Below are positions 16,257 to 26,200 of a stretch of 64,000 bases of DNA, in pieces. The translations under genes were made by a program, and so were the position numbers. Under the pieces are notes generated by a model. It ran no database searches, was not told where the DNA came from, and worked only from the letters and a program-made list of their open reading frames with translations. Source of the DNA: Pseudoalteromonas sp. MM1 (GTDB taxonomy: Bacteria > Pseudomonadota > Gammaproteobacteria > Enterobacterales > Alteromonadaceae); contig NZ_AP027922.1 of the NCBI RefSeq assembly GCF_030296835.1, positions 2,356,001 to 2,420,000 of the forward strand, given 5' to 3'. Position 1 is the stretch's first letter. Each line of letters begins with the position of its first letter.

Positions 16257-19214
16257 TTAAAAACGGTAACTTGCACCTAGTGTAATACGACGGTCAGTTA
16301 AACCTTGGAAACACAATAATGCGCTTTCGTTTACACATGATTGGCTAATTTCAGATTCAGTAATATTTACTGCCTCTAAGCCAATGTTAAGTTGCTCGTT
16401 CACATCGTAGCTAATACTTGCGTTAAGCTGGCCACGGTCTTCTTGTACTACAGGGAATCCCCAAGGGAAACTAGACGTACTACCGAAGTCATTTGAACGA
16501 TACCCTTCACGCCACGTGTAACGCATGCGAGCTGACAGGCCAAATTTTTCGTAGTAGAGCGTAATGTTATACGCATTTTCAGAAAGATTAAGTAAACCTT
16601 GAATTTCACTCACTTCAATACCGGGTGTACCTGTAGTTGCAGCAAATACACTACTCGCTCTTGATGTTGCGGTATTTTCAGTTTCACCACCTGAGAACTC
16701 TTGAATTGTGTAGTTAGCTAGCACACCAAAACCAGAGGCCCATCCTAGGTCTTCTTCAAAGCCCGATAAGTCATATTGAAAAGCAAACTCAATCCCTTTT
16801 TGGGTTGTTTCACCACTATCGTTTACTTTTGTTTCTGTACCAACACATACGCCACGGCCATTCTCAGGGCCAAATACGTTTATATCTGCAATGGGGTTAA
16901 ATATACCGCCGCCTTCACATGGGTCTGTTAAATCGCGGTACCCAGTTACTGGGTCTTCAACTGGCGATGTTAACTGATTTACATGTAAATCTTTACGGGT
17001 TTTATGGAATATACCCACACTGATAACACTCGCTTCATCAAAGTACCATTCGGCAGATAAGTCATACGAAAGCACCTCTTCAGGTTTTAACGCAGGGTTA
17101 CCAAATTCAACTTCGTCATTTGGGCTTGTGCTGTAAGTAATAGAGGTTGATAAGTCGTTATAATCAGGGCGACGAATATCTTTACCAACACCAAAGCGCA
17201 CAAGTACATCTTCCGATACATCAGCGACAAGGTTTAAGCGAGGTAAAATAAAGTCATAGTCAGATTTATTAGTAATTCGAGTCACAAGCTCATTACCACT
17301 GCCATCTTCTGTAACTGAGTTACCCGTAGACTCAACGTCTGTTTGAATGTAACGTACGCCGATATTACCGCGTACCATTTCGTACTCAAAGTTAGCTTGT
17401 GCATATAACGCATGGGTGATTTCTTCTATATCAAAAAAACCAGATGAGCTAGATGTTGGTGCATTTAATGTTTTGCTTGACCCATGCGCAGTCATGGCGT
17501 TTTGTAATGTTGCAAGTACCGCATCAGGGTCTGATGCAACTAGCTCAGGGTCAATTAATAAAAAGTCAGCAATGTATAACGAGCGACCATCAGCTTCGTT
17601 AAAGTTATCTGGGCCAGCGACTAATAAATCGGCGAATAAATCACCGGTTGGGCTATCTGCCATTGTTCTTAGACCAACGCTTGATGTAATTTCGTTTTGT
17701 TTGCTTTGTGATTTACTATAACGGTAACCAAAATCAATAGAGGTCACAATTGAGTCTGTGTAATAGGTTGAATCAATACGGAACGCATCTTCAGAGTTTT
17801 CAACCGTATCTTGACCAATATTTACATCGCGCAGCACCACATTTGCAGGGTCTAGTAATTGCTCAACCGTAGGTGCGTATTCTGCCCCTTCTGCAATACC
17901 AAAAGCGAGTGCTCCGCCTGATAAATCGTACTCAAACGGCACGCTGTTATCATTACCGCCACCAGCATCTAATGGTGCATTAGGGTTAATAAAGTTAAGC
18001 GTTGTATTAAAGCTTGGCGTAGTCGTATCTGAACTTGAAGATGCAATTTCTGCACTTACAAACCACTTATCACCTTGCCATTCGCCACCCAGTCTAAAAA
18101 TATTACTGTCGGTGACACGCGAGTTAGTATCGCTTGAAAAACGAAGGTTAGGATCGTCATCATCATTTTCTAAATTTACAGGAATAACACCACGCAAGGC
18201 CGCTTGAATTGACCCTAGATTAGTGCCCCCCAATGAGCCTAAGTTTACTGTTTCAAATTCATCAGGCACAGAAATATCGTTCAGTGCACTTACACCAGAC
18301 GCTTGTACACGAGAGCTTTCTTGACGGCGCTCTTGATCGTTAACCACAGCATCAAAGTAAAACTTTGTGTTATCGTTTGGCGCCCATTCAATAGTACCTA
18401 CAAAGTTTTTAGTTTCGTATTCGTAGTTATCGTAATCTTGTACAAAAAACTGAATAGGTAAAAAGTCAAACGACTGCGCACTCGCTACACCGCTATCTGC
18501 AGTAATAATATTGTCTCTGTCGGCACGAGGGCGAAACGCCGTTACGTCTTGCTCAGCATAACTTCCACTAAGTAGTACACCAAACTTACCATAATCACTT
18601 TCCCAGTTATCTGCAAAGGTACCTGAAAAGCGAGGTTGTAAGCCGCTATCTGTACTTAAGCTGCTACTTTCACCCTGTACTCTTATTGTTGCTAGCTGCT
18701 CACCTAAGTGCAAAGGGCGAATCGTCTTAAGGTTAATAGTACCACCAACAGAGCCCTCAATTGTTTTCGCTTCAGGCGATTTTATTACCTCTAAGCTTGA
18801 AATAATTGACGCTGAAACATCTTCAAAGCTAATACCACTTCGTCCAGAGCCTGAGCCTACCGTTGATACACCGTTAATTTCAGTACGGTTAGCATCTGTA
18901 CCACGTATTTGTACACCGGTACCTACACCCGCTTGACGGGTAATTTGGATACCCGTTACGTTTTCTAGTACTTCAGCGAGGTTTTGATCTGGCAGTTTAC
19001 CAATATCTTCTGACTGAATAATTTCAACTAGGCTATCTGCAGAGCGCTTTTCAGCCAGAGCATTAGTGAGTGATTGACGAATACCAGATACCTCGATGAT
19101 TTCTACATCATCTTCTGCTATCGGCTTGGCTTCCTGTGCGTGTGTTGACATAGAAAGATTTAATGCTGTGGCAGATATAACTGCTAGCGTAATTTTTGAT
19201 AACTTGTGATTCAT
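16257..19214 (-). CDS. TonB-dependent outer-membrane receptor (alginate locus, receptor 1)
   Basis: 985 residues from ATG 19214, preceded by AGGAA. A start 22 codons upstream would put a hydrophilic stretch before the signal peptide and is rejected. A signal peptide ends near THA/QE at about 27. A TonB-box-like EIIEVSGIRQS, a plug domain (SEDIGKLPDQNLAEVLENVTGIQI, RGTDANRTEINGV) and a ~22-strand barrel ending in Phe follow. The family imports oligosaccharides in marine Alteromonadales. Assignment to alginate rests on neighbourhood and on two upstream TTGGTNNACCAA-type sites. It is transcribed alone, between two terminators. Confidence 0.92.
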   Translation of the reverse strand: MNHKLSKITLAVISATALNLSMSTHAQEAKPIAEDDVEIIEVSGIRQSLTNALAEKRSADSLVEIIQSEDIGKLPDQNLAEVLENVTGIQITRQAGVGTGVQIRGTDANRTEINGVSTVGSGSGRSGISFEDVSASIISSLEVIKSPEAKTIEGSVGGTINLKTIRPLHLGEQLATIRVQGESSSLSTDSGLQPRFSGTFADNWESDYGKFGVLLSGSYAEQDVTAFRPRADRDNIITADSGVASAQSFDFLPIQFFVQDYDNYEYETKNFVGTIEWAPNDNTKFYFDAVVNDQERRQESSRVQASGVSALNDISVPDEFETVNLGSLGGTNLGSIQAALRGVIPVNLENDDDDPNLRFSSDTNSRVTDSNIFRLGGEWQGDKWFVSAEIASSSSDTTTPSFNTTLNFINPNAPLDAGGGNDNSVPFEYDLSGGALAFGIAEGAEYAPTVEQLLDPANVVLRDVNIGQDTVENSEDAFRIDSTYYTDSIVTSIDFGYRYSKSQSKQNEITSSVGLRTMADSPTGDLFADLLVAGPDNFNEADGRSLYIADFLLIDPELVASDPDAVLATLQNAMTAHGSSKTLNAPTSSSSGFFDIEEITHALYAQANFEYEMVRGNIGVRYIQTDVESTGNSVTEDGSGNELVTRITNKSDYDFILPRLNLVADVSEDVLVRFGVGKDIRRPDYNDLSTSITYSTSPNDEVEFGNPALKPEEVLSYDLSAEWYFDEASVISVGIFHKTRKDLHVNQLTSPVEDPVTGYRDLTDPCEGGGIFNPIADINVFGPENGRGVCVGTETKVNDSGETTQKGIEFAFQYDLSGFEEDLGWASGFGVLANYTIQEFSGGETENTATSRASSVFAATTGTPGIEVSEIQGLLNLSENAYNITLYYEKFGLSARMRYTWREGYRSNDFGSTSSFPWGFPVVQEDRGQLNASISYDVNEQLNIGLEAVNITESEISQSCVNESALLCFQGLTDRRITLGASYRF

Positions 19215-19761
19215 AGTTTTTCCTGTGTGTGTCAGTGCTATGTGTAACTCGCTATATATTTTTATTAAACGCCTTACCATTTATCTAAATGGTTAACTTA
19301 ATATTTACAGCAAAACGTTAAAAGGTCAACCTATTGGTAAACCATTTTCTCATAAAAAAAGCCCAAACAAACATTACCAATAAAGCCAATTTCGGCATGA
19401 CAAAGAAAGGCAATCAACTGACCAATATATAACCACTTGTATTTAAAATGCTTTTAAGAACCTAAAAAGGTTAAATAACACACAAAAGGAGAGTGAAAGC
19501 CCAGCAATTAAACCGATATAATTTTTTTATATAAACAGGATTATTTTTAAATTTAGCAGGTTTCATAGGTGAAATTGGTCAACCAAGATAAAGATAGTAG
19601 ACTTTAGGCTAACTAAAAACTCGTTAAAAACGCTGCGCTTTTGGTAAAAGCTTTCTTTAAATCGGCTGTATCGCGTTTATGAAACTTAGATTTAATACTA
19701 ACCCTCTTAATTAAGTGAGCTATTTTCAGGATTGGTATAACAGTCCTAAATCGCAAACAAA
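19215..19761. promoter_or_regulatory. Regulatory region of TonB receptor 1
   Basis: Gene-free 547 bp. It carries TTGGTAAACCAT (19334-19345) with a weaker dyad AGGTCAACCT 11 bp before it (19323-19332), and a perfect TTGGTCAACCAA at 19575-19586. TTGGTNNACCAA is the half-site arrangement known for ExuR/UxuR-type GntR regulators. Spacing of one helical turn between the first two suggests cooperative binding. Confidence 0.6.
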
Positions 19762-19796
19762 AAAACCCAATTAGCGGTATACGCTAATTGGGTTTT
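19762..19796 (-). terminator. Intrinsic terminator of the TonB receptor 2 gene
   Basis: 15-bp perfect stem (19762-19776 with 19782-19796), 5-nt loop, and a T-rich tail on the minus strand. Confidence 0.88.
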
Positions 19797-19820
19797 AAAT
19801 GGGGATTACTGGTTATTACG

Positions 19821-22800
19821 TTATAGCTTAAAGCTCATTCCTAAGAATAAACGTGGGCCGTAATCGTTTACTTCACCTAGGTTATCTTCCACAAAGAAAT
19901 CTTGTGATTTAGGTGCGCTAAACAAGTTAATAGCTTCAGCCTTAACTCTAAAGTGCTCGTTAATTTTATACGATGCACGCATTTCCCATACACCTACAGC
20001 ATCAACATAGCGTAAGCGTGTGCCATTGCTTGTATACGGCTGGAAGTATTCACTACGGTATTTGTAAATAATGGCCGTATCAAAGTCACCAATTTGGTAA
20101 TACAGTTGGCTACTAAATACATGCTCTGAGAAGCCAGGTACCGAACCTGGCTCAATAATACCAGCCGTTAATTGAGTAGTATTGCCATCTAGGTCAGTAA
20201 CGTATGTATCGCCGTATAAGCTATCTTCAAACTCAAAGTCAGTATCGGCAAAGTTATAGCCAAATTTTACACCAATGCCATTATCCCAGCGGTACGAGAA
20301 CGAAGCTTCTAAACCTAAAATTTCGCTATCGTCATCGGTTGTTACCGAATTTGTCACTGGTAGTGATACTGTTTCACCACCAACTACATAGTCTTCAATC
20401 ACAGTTTGTTGCTGGAAGCCACCTTGGAACTGTTTGTAATATAGGCTTAACGCTAAAATAGAGTCCTCATTAGGGTACCATTCAAAGGCTAAATCGTAGT
20501 TCCATGACATTAGTGGTTGAGTATCAGGGTTACCTGAACCATCCACAGTTAATAAGTCCGAAAGCGATAATGCAACAGATTGATCGTCAGTAACAAAGTC
20601 ACGATCAAAACCTAAATCAGATGGATCAGCACGTGACATACCTCGGTATATACCTGCACGAAGTAAAATATCTTCACTGTAGTCAACGACTAAGTTAAAG
20701 CTTGGTAGATATTTGGTATAACCACCACCGCTTTGAGTTCTTTCAAGTGAATCCCCTACATCAAGAGTTACGGCGCCTGTGGTTTCATCCACATCAACGG
20801 TGTAATTTGTTCTAAAGCCTACCGAAGTTATATCTGTATCAACAATACGTAAGCCAACATTACCACGAATAAATTTGCCAAACATTTCTGTATCGTAATT
20901 TGCCATTAAGTAAACAGACGTGGTTTTTTCTGTCACGTCAATGGTACCGGCATTTTCGTACTCAACATCTGGGTAACCAAATTCACCTGTATAATCAGCG
21001 TCGGTAGCTGCTACAGCTTGAGAAAAGCACACGTTATCGTATGTCGCCCACGAAGAACCTGTTCCTGAGCTTATTACATTACCGCTACTGTCTATGTTGG
21101 TTATTAAATCGCCATCAGATACGCTAGATAAAAAGTCAGATTCTGGGAAGTCAATTTGACAACCTTGGAGTATCTCCAATGCTGAATCATCTCCTATGGT
21201 GTATTCATTACGAGAACCATTACCTTGGCTGCCACCAAACTGAATAAAGCTTAATTCAGAGGCTCTAATCCCCCCTTCAATACTGGTAAATATATCGCCC
21301 TCTAACGCGTAGTTAAAATCGATACGCGCCGACTTAATTTCATTTTCGCGGACATTTTCGCGGTCTAGACGCGTACGTAGGCTATCAGTAAAGTTAGAAA
21401 TATCTGTAACATCAAAATCGGTTAACGTGAAATGAGGAATTTCATCGCCCATATCCCAGCTAAACAAATTACGGTCTGCGGTTCTACCACGGTTAGAAAT
21501 TTGCAGCTCTTCACGCTCAGTTTTTGAATACGCTAAGTCAAGACTTACAGTGAGTCGATCGGTTAATGTGTGCTCAATATTAATACCATAGCCCTGGTAG
21601 TTTTCTTCACGAGAAAATTGCTCACCGGCTGATTCAATACGTTCTTCACCTTCCCAATGTAAAATACCGCCTACATCGTTAGTAACAAGCGTTGGACCTG
21701 TTAAGCCTGGCGTTGCACGTTTTTGTAAAAAAATTAAATCGTGGCGTGCTTCTTTTTGGGTTCTGTCAGAAATTTGTGCATCAAAGTTAATATCCCACTC
21801 AGATGACGGTTGGTATTGCATTGCTAAAAATATAGCGTCGCGCTCGTCTGAAGTTTCATTTTGACGATAACTGCGGCTACTGCCTGTCCAAGCGTATGGT
21901 GTGCCATCACTTTCGGCTTTACCAGTTTCTGGGTCTATTGCTGTTTGATAACCTTGATTGTTACTGCCACTTACTTGGTCTTCACAGTCCCCAGCGCTAC
22001 TTCTGTAAAACCCTTCATTCGTATTTGTTGGGTCATTTAAACATGCCCAAAGCGAGGAGCCCGACGGGCTTGAACTTCTGTATTCGGCCTCTGGTTGGCT
22101 AATATCTTGGCGCTGAACACCAAAAGACACCCCTACCGCTTGGCCATTATCAAACTCAAATTGATCAACATAACTAAACGTACCACGGTAACCAGTGTCA
22201 CTTTGTAATGAGTTTTCTACATTACTTTCATCAGGATTGTAGTTTAATTTAACCTCACCCTGAACTCGCTGCTTACCGTAATCAAGTGGACTGACTGTTT
22301 CAAGTGCAATTACACCCGCTACACCACCTTCAATCATTGACGCATCTTGGGTTTTATAAATAGCGATTTTTTTTACAAGTTCTGATGGAAACTGTGAAAA
22401 GTTAACAGAGCGGTCACCACTACCATTGGTCGCTTCACGACCATTAATATGGGTTGCACTTAAAAATGGGCCTAAACCACGAATAGTAATTTCGGTAGCA
22501 CCGCCGTTTTCACGGTGTGATGCAGCACCGGTGATAGACTCAAGTGCTTCACCAATTGAGAGCGCAGGTAAATCACCAATATCTTCGGCAGATAAACCAT
22601 CTACTACGGTTGTTGCTTCACGTTTTATTGCAATTTGATCTTGTATGGTTCTACGAGTACCCGTAACGCTGATGATTTCTACATCTTGTTCTACTTCAGT
22701 CACTTTTTCTTGGGCTTCTTGCTGAGCAAAAGCATTAAATGACAATGAACCTGCCATACCTGCAAGTAAACTTGCTCTAATTAACTTAGCAGCAGGTGAA

Positions 22801-22868
22801 AGTGCAAAATGATTACAAGCAGCGTTGCTTGTAGAATGTTGATGTCTTCGATCCATTTTTAACGACAT
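19821..22868 (-). CDS. TonB-dependent outer-membrane receptor (alginate locus, receptor 2)
   Basis: 1015 residues. The start ATG has AAAGGAGAA 8 bases upstream. A long signal sequence with a positively charged head (to about FNAFA/QQ, residue 48) precedes EIISVTGTRR, a plug domain (SAEDIGDLPALSIGEALESITG, IRGLGPF) and a long beta-barrel. It differs in length and plug sequence from receptor 1, so it may import a different size class of oligosaccharide. It lies 78 bp downstream of the Ig/PL6-like lipoprotein gene in the same direction, without a terminator between. The two likely form a capture/import pair. Confidence 0.92.
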   Translation of the reverse strand: MSLKMDRRHQHSTSNAACNHFALSPAAKLIRASLLAGMAGSLSFNAFAQQEAQEKVTEVEQDVEIISVTGTRRTIQDQIAIKREATTVVDGLSAEDIGDLPALSIGEALESITGAASHRENGGATEITIRGLGPFLSATHINGREATNGSGDRSVNFSQFPSELVKKIAIYKTQDASMIEGGVAGVIALETVSPLDYGKQRVQGEVKLNYNPDESNVENSLQSDTGYRGTFSYVDQFEFDNGQAVGVSFGVQRQDISQPEAEYRSSSPSGSSLWACLNDPTNTNEGFYRSSAGDCEDQVSGSNNQGYQTAIDPETGKAESDGTPYAWTGSSRSYRQNETSDERDAIFLAMQYQPSSEWDINFDAQISDRTQKEARHDLIFLQKRATPGLTGPTLVTNDVGGILHWEGEERIESAGEQFSREENYQGYGINIEHTLTDRLTVSLDLAYSKTEREELQISNRGRTADRNLFSWDMGDEIPHFTLTDFDVTDISNFTDSLRTRLDRENVRENEIKSARIDFNYALEGDIFTSIEGGIRASELSFIQFGGSQGNGSRNEYTIGDDSALEILQGCQIDFPESDFLSSVSDGDLITNIDSSGNVISSGTGSSWATYDNVCFSQAVAATDADYTGEFGYPDVEYENAGTIDVTEKTTSVYLMANYDTEMFGKFIRGNVGLRIVDTDITSVGFRTNYTVDVDETTGAVTLDVGDSLERTQSGGGYTKYLPSFNLVVDYSEDILLRAGIYRGMSRADPSDLGFDRDFVTDDQSVALSLSDLLTVDGSGNPDTQPLMSWNYDLAFEWYPNEDSILALSLYYKQFQGGFQQQTVIEDYVVGGETVSLPVTNSVTTDDDSEILGLEASFSYRWDNGIGVKFGYNFADTDFEFEDSLYGDTYVTDLDGNTTQLTAGIIEPGSVPGFSEHVFSSQLYYQIGDFDTAIIYKYRSEYFQPYTSNGTRLRYVDAVGVWEMRASYKINEHFRVKAEAINLFSAPKSQDFFVEDNLGEVNDYGPRLFLGMSFKL

Positions 22869-22946
22869 GCCGCGTTCTCCTTTTTCATTGTGTGTGTTGT
22901 GCGTAATTTGCTATTTTTATAAGTATTAGTAATGTGCAATGTGGGC

Positions 22947-25685
22947 TTATTCATCTTGTGCCACCCATGTAGAACCTACACCTACATCGGTGCTTTGGAT
23001 GTAGTATAAGTTTCTTGCACCTGCTAAGGCTTGTGCACCATTTGAGTCAGTCTCAAGCAGCGTACTTGTAGCAGTGACAAACTCAGGAATTTCTTTACCA
23101 TTGGCTTCTGGGTTTTGGTCAATAGCGCCATCGGTGTCGTATTCACCATTGCCATTTACGTTTCTAATATCAACCCATAAGTTGCTCGCATCGCCCGACT
23201 CATAACTGTCACTAAAGCCAAAGCTGTTAGAGAACAGTGATTCAGTATGGTTAATTAGGTCACAGTCGTATTCAAAAGAGTGAGCGCTCGAAAGCGTGTT
23301 AGGGAAAAAGAAACCAAAAACAAGCGCACTGCTTTGTATGGTGTCTTCATCAGTTTGATCGCCCACCCCATTAGCATTTAAATTACCGTTAAAGTTAATT
23401 TCAAATGCATTTTTTGTTAAACCGTACAATACAGGGGCGTTATCTGCGGTAAGCTCATCACAATCACCTACCGGTGCTTTTGAACCTATTTCTGTACTAA
23501 ATACAAATGGCTGCTGTGAGTTCAGTACCGTATTGTTAGTCACATTAAGGGTAAAGTCGCCTGCGCCATCAAGCACAGCTTGGTTACCTCCATTTGGCAC
23601 CCCACCATCAGCTTGTGAGAATGGGTTAGCGGTAAATACAATACCACCGGCTTCTTTATTACCTGAGCGAATACCCGCAATGTAGTTATTGCTTACAGTG
23701 TGGCCTAAAGGCGTAATTAATACACCAGCTGGTCGATCGCTTGAGCTTGCAATATCTGTGGTACGAATAATAATGTTGTCTGATACCGTATTAAATCCAC
23801 CATCTTCAAGCGAAATACCGCCATTAGGATTTAAAATGGTATTGCCTTTAATCGTCGCGCCTGAGGTTTGTACGCGCATTAAACGTCGACCTGTAACAAA
23901 GTTTTCTACTCGGTTATATTGAATAGTAAAGTTTGCATCATCAGCAGCACCGGTACCTGTGGTACTACCTGCGTTAATTAAGTGCAGGCTAGAGTTGCCA
24001 AAATTTGGGTTGCTGCTGGTACCTGTGAAAAGGTTATATTGAATAACGTGGTTAGTGCTCGACGATGACATTTTAATCACCGAACCATTTTCTGCTTTAT
24101 CTCGGTTGGCAAAGGTATTACGCTCAACCATTGCGCCATCGCCTTTAAGCATTAACCAGTGGTAAGTAGAGTTATTTAATGTCTCGGCTTCACCATCGAT
24201 AGTATTTTGTGTAAATGTGAAGTTGTCACCCTCAGAGTAAATAACGGCATCTTCTTCGGTTTCACAAAAGCCGCTCGATTTAGTATCAATATTTTTAAAA
24301 GTAAGCCCTTCAATACCTGCGCCATCAACCCCACTGGCTACATGAATACAAAGCTCGCCACTAATTACCGGACTTTGTCCTTCAACTGCTTTAAGGGTTG
24401 CTGCGCTAGTTAGCATAATGGCATCAAGATCGGCATATACACCCGTATTTAAACCAAGCACATCGCCATCACCAAGCCCTGCATTAATAGCACCTAATAG
24501 TGAGCCTGCATCGCTTATCACTTGCGTATACACTACTGTATCGGCGGCGCCGGTAATTGTGCTTGAAAAGCCATCGTTATCGGTATAGCTAGCCGTTACC
24601 GATATAATCGCGCCAGCTTGATTAGTTGGTGTAAATGTTTTGCTGTTTGTGTCAGCAATTGCTACGCCATCAGCAAGCCAAGTGTAGGTAACGTTTTGCT
24701 CATCCACACCATTGTTATCATTAATTTCAGCGGTTAATTCGCTAGTCACTAAATAAGGCGTAGCCCCTGAAATGGTAATGCTACCGGCTTCATCTACAGC
24801 TTCAGCTGAAACTGCAATAGTTGCCTCTGATAGATTGTCTTCAGTAAAGCCATGATCGTCTGTGTAAGTAACCTGCACAGTGATAACTTGACCAAGTAAT
24901 GATTCATCAACAACATAAGTACTTTGTGTTGCACCTTCAATAGCAACAGTATCTGCAAACCACTGATAAGTGATTGTGCCGCTTGCGCCATCCTCATCGG
25001 TAATTTCAGCCGTTAGTGTGTTACCAACCGTAGGCGTACCAACAATAGCCACCGAACCTTCTGAATTTGCACGTTCTACTGGCGCAGTAGCAGCTGATGT
25101 AGCTGTCTCTGCAAACCCTCTGCTATCTTCAAATGCTGCATTTACGGTAATTACTTTACCTAATTGCGCTTCGGTAATTGTGTAAGTTGCTAAGTTTTCA
25201 TCAGCAATTTCTTCATCATCTGCAAACCATGTATAAGTTACAAGCGCTGGGTCGAAGCCATTTTCATCCGCTACATTAGCACTTAGCTCATTACCTATAA
25301 TTGCATCACCGTTAATTTCTACCGTTGCCGCAAAAGGAATAGCTGACACTTCATCAGTTGGCTCACTTAAATGCGATTCATTAACGCCGCTGTCATCTGT
25401 ATAAAGTGCTTGTGCTGTAATCGCAAAACCAATTTGCTCATCGGTTAATGTGAACGTTGCGTCATTAGCGCCACTAATAACTTGTCCATCGGCATACCAG
25501 TAGTAGCTAACTTCGCCAGAAATACCATCTGCATCATTCACGCTGGTCGACAATGTTTCGCCAGTTAGTGCTGTACCTGATAGAGCAATAGAGCCCAATG
25601 TGTTGTTATTATTATTTGAATCCGTGTCACAACCTATAATGGCAGCTGCAACGGCACATAATGCAAAATGTTTTAATTTCATCAT
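22947..25685 (-). CDS. Lipoprotein with four Ig-like domains and a PL6-like beta-helix lacking the catalytic pair
   Basis: 912 residues. The lipoprotein signal ends in AIIGC (Cys19, Asp at +2) and an Asn-rich linker follows. Four ~90-residue Ig-like repeats each carry a YxWxAD signature (61-70, 151-160, 240-249, 334-343). From about 385 a right-handed beta-helix of chondroitinase-B/PL6 type follows (NTGVYADLDAIMLTS, many N-x-F/I rungs). Alignment by eye with the PL6 lyase at 33812 pairs its Lys242 and Arg263 with Gln606 and Glu627 here, 21 residues apart in both. The protein is therefore probably a non-catalytic alginate-binding surface protein or a divergent lyase. It has an AAGGAGAA ribosome site and precedes receptor 2. 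Confidence 0.75.
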   Translation of the reverse strand: MMKLKHFALCAVAAAIIGCDTDSNNNNNTLGSIALSGTALTGETLSTSVNDADGISGEVSYYWYADGQVISGANDATFTLTDEQIGFAITAQALYTDDSGVNESHLSEPTDEVSAIPFAATVEINGDAIIGNELSANVADENGFDPALVTYTWFADDEEIADENLATYTITEAQLGKVITVNAAFEDSRGFAETATSAATAPVERANSEGSVAIVGTPTVGNTLTAEITDEDGASGTITYQWFADTVAIEGATQSTYVVDESLLGQVITVQVTYTDDHGFTEDNLSEATIAVSAEAVDEAGSITISGATPYLVTSELTAEINDNNGVDEQNVTYTWLADGVAIADTNSKTFTPTNQAGAIISVTASYTDNDGFSSTITGAADTVVYTQVISDAGSLLGAINAGLGDGDVLGLNTGVYADLDAIMLTSAATLKAVEGQSPVISGELCIHVASGVDGAGIEGLTFKNIDTKSSGFCETEEDAVIYSEGDNFTFTQNTIDGEAETLNNSTYHWLMLKGDGAMVERNTFANRDKAENGSVIKMSSSSTNHVIQYNLFTGTSSNPNFGNSSLHLINAGSTTGTGAADDANFTIQYNRVENFVTGRRLMRVQTSGATIKGNTILNPNGGISLEDGGFNTVSDNIIIRTTDIASSSDRPAGVLITPLGHTVSNNYIAGIRSGNKEAGGIVFTANPFSQADGGVPNGGNQAVLDGAGDFTLNVTNNTVLNSQQPFVFSTEIGSKAPVGDCDELTADNAPVLYGLTKNAFEINFNGNLNANGVGDQTDEDTIQSSALVFGFFFPNTLSSAHSFEYDCDLINHTESLFSNSFGFSDSYESGDASNLWVDIRNVNGNGEYDTDGAIDQNPEANGKEIPEFVTATSTLLETDSNGAQALAGARNLYYIQSTDVGVGSTWVAQDE

Positions 25686-26135
25686 GGCTCTATTCTCCTT
25701 AATTGTGTGGTTTAGTATTTAGTATGAGTTATGTGTGATTTACCAAATACCCAGTGTGTTATTACCAAATTATTTTATTTTTACGCCTCATTGTTAACCA
25801 ACTTGGTAATATAAGCATAATAAAAACACTTTTACCACTTTATTCGTTCAAAAATCATCACATTTTATTAATTGAAAGTTAACTTAAACATATACCTAAT
25901 AACGCAAGGTTATTACCAATATTAATTTCACGAATAGATAAAAAAACAACTTTTATGAACAATTGGTTTTACCGATAGGTAGTGCTATGCATTAATTGTT
26001 AAGTGCAGAAGGAGCTGGGATTAGCAGGTATGGGCGTGATCGCCTTAATGCGATGATATGTAAATAAGAAATCTTAAATGGTATATTTGAAGTGACGTAA
26101 CCACAGCGTTTGACTATCTAGCGCGTAAGCAACTC
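25686..26135. promoter_or_regulatory. Control region of the lipoprotein/receptor 2 operon
   Basis: Gene-free. A dyad ATTGTTAACCAA sits at 25790-25801 (10 of 12 matches to TTGGTNNACCAA), about 105 bp upstream of the lipoprotein start. Several single TTGGTAA half-sites (as TTACCAA near 25739 and 25762) lie closer. No clear promoter boxes could be fixed. Confidence 0.5.
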
Positions 26136-26186
26136 AATAATAAAGCTCTGTATATAACTTGAGGCTATATTGAGAGCTTTATTATT
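26136..26186 (-). terminator. Long inverted repeat after fbp
   Basis: AATAATAAAGCTCT (26136-26149) and its exact reverse complement (26173-26186) enclose a 23-nt loop just beyond the fbp stop. It is a possible end of the long alginate operon. The wide loop and weak tail make the terminator call uncertain. Confidence 0.5.
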
Positions 26187-26200
26187 TAACATGCATTTTT

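Noticed and set aside
19215..19280. 22-codon N-terminal extension of TonB receptor 1
   Set aside because: It would displace the signal peptide; ATG 19214 has AGGAA upstream.
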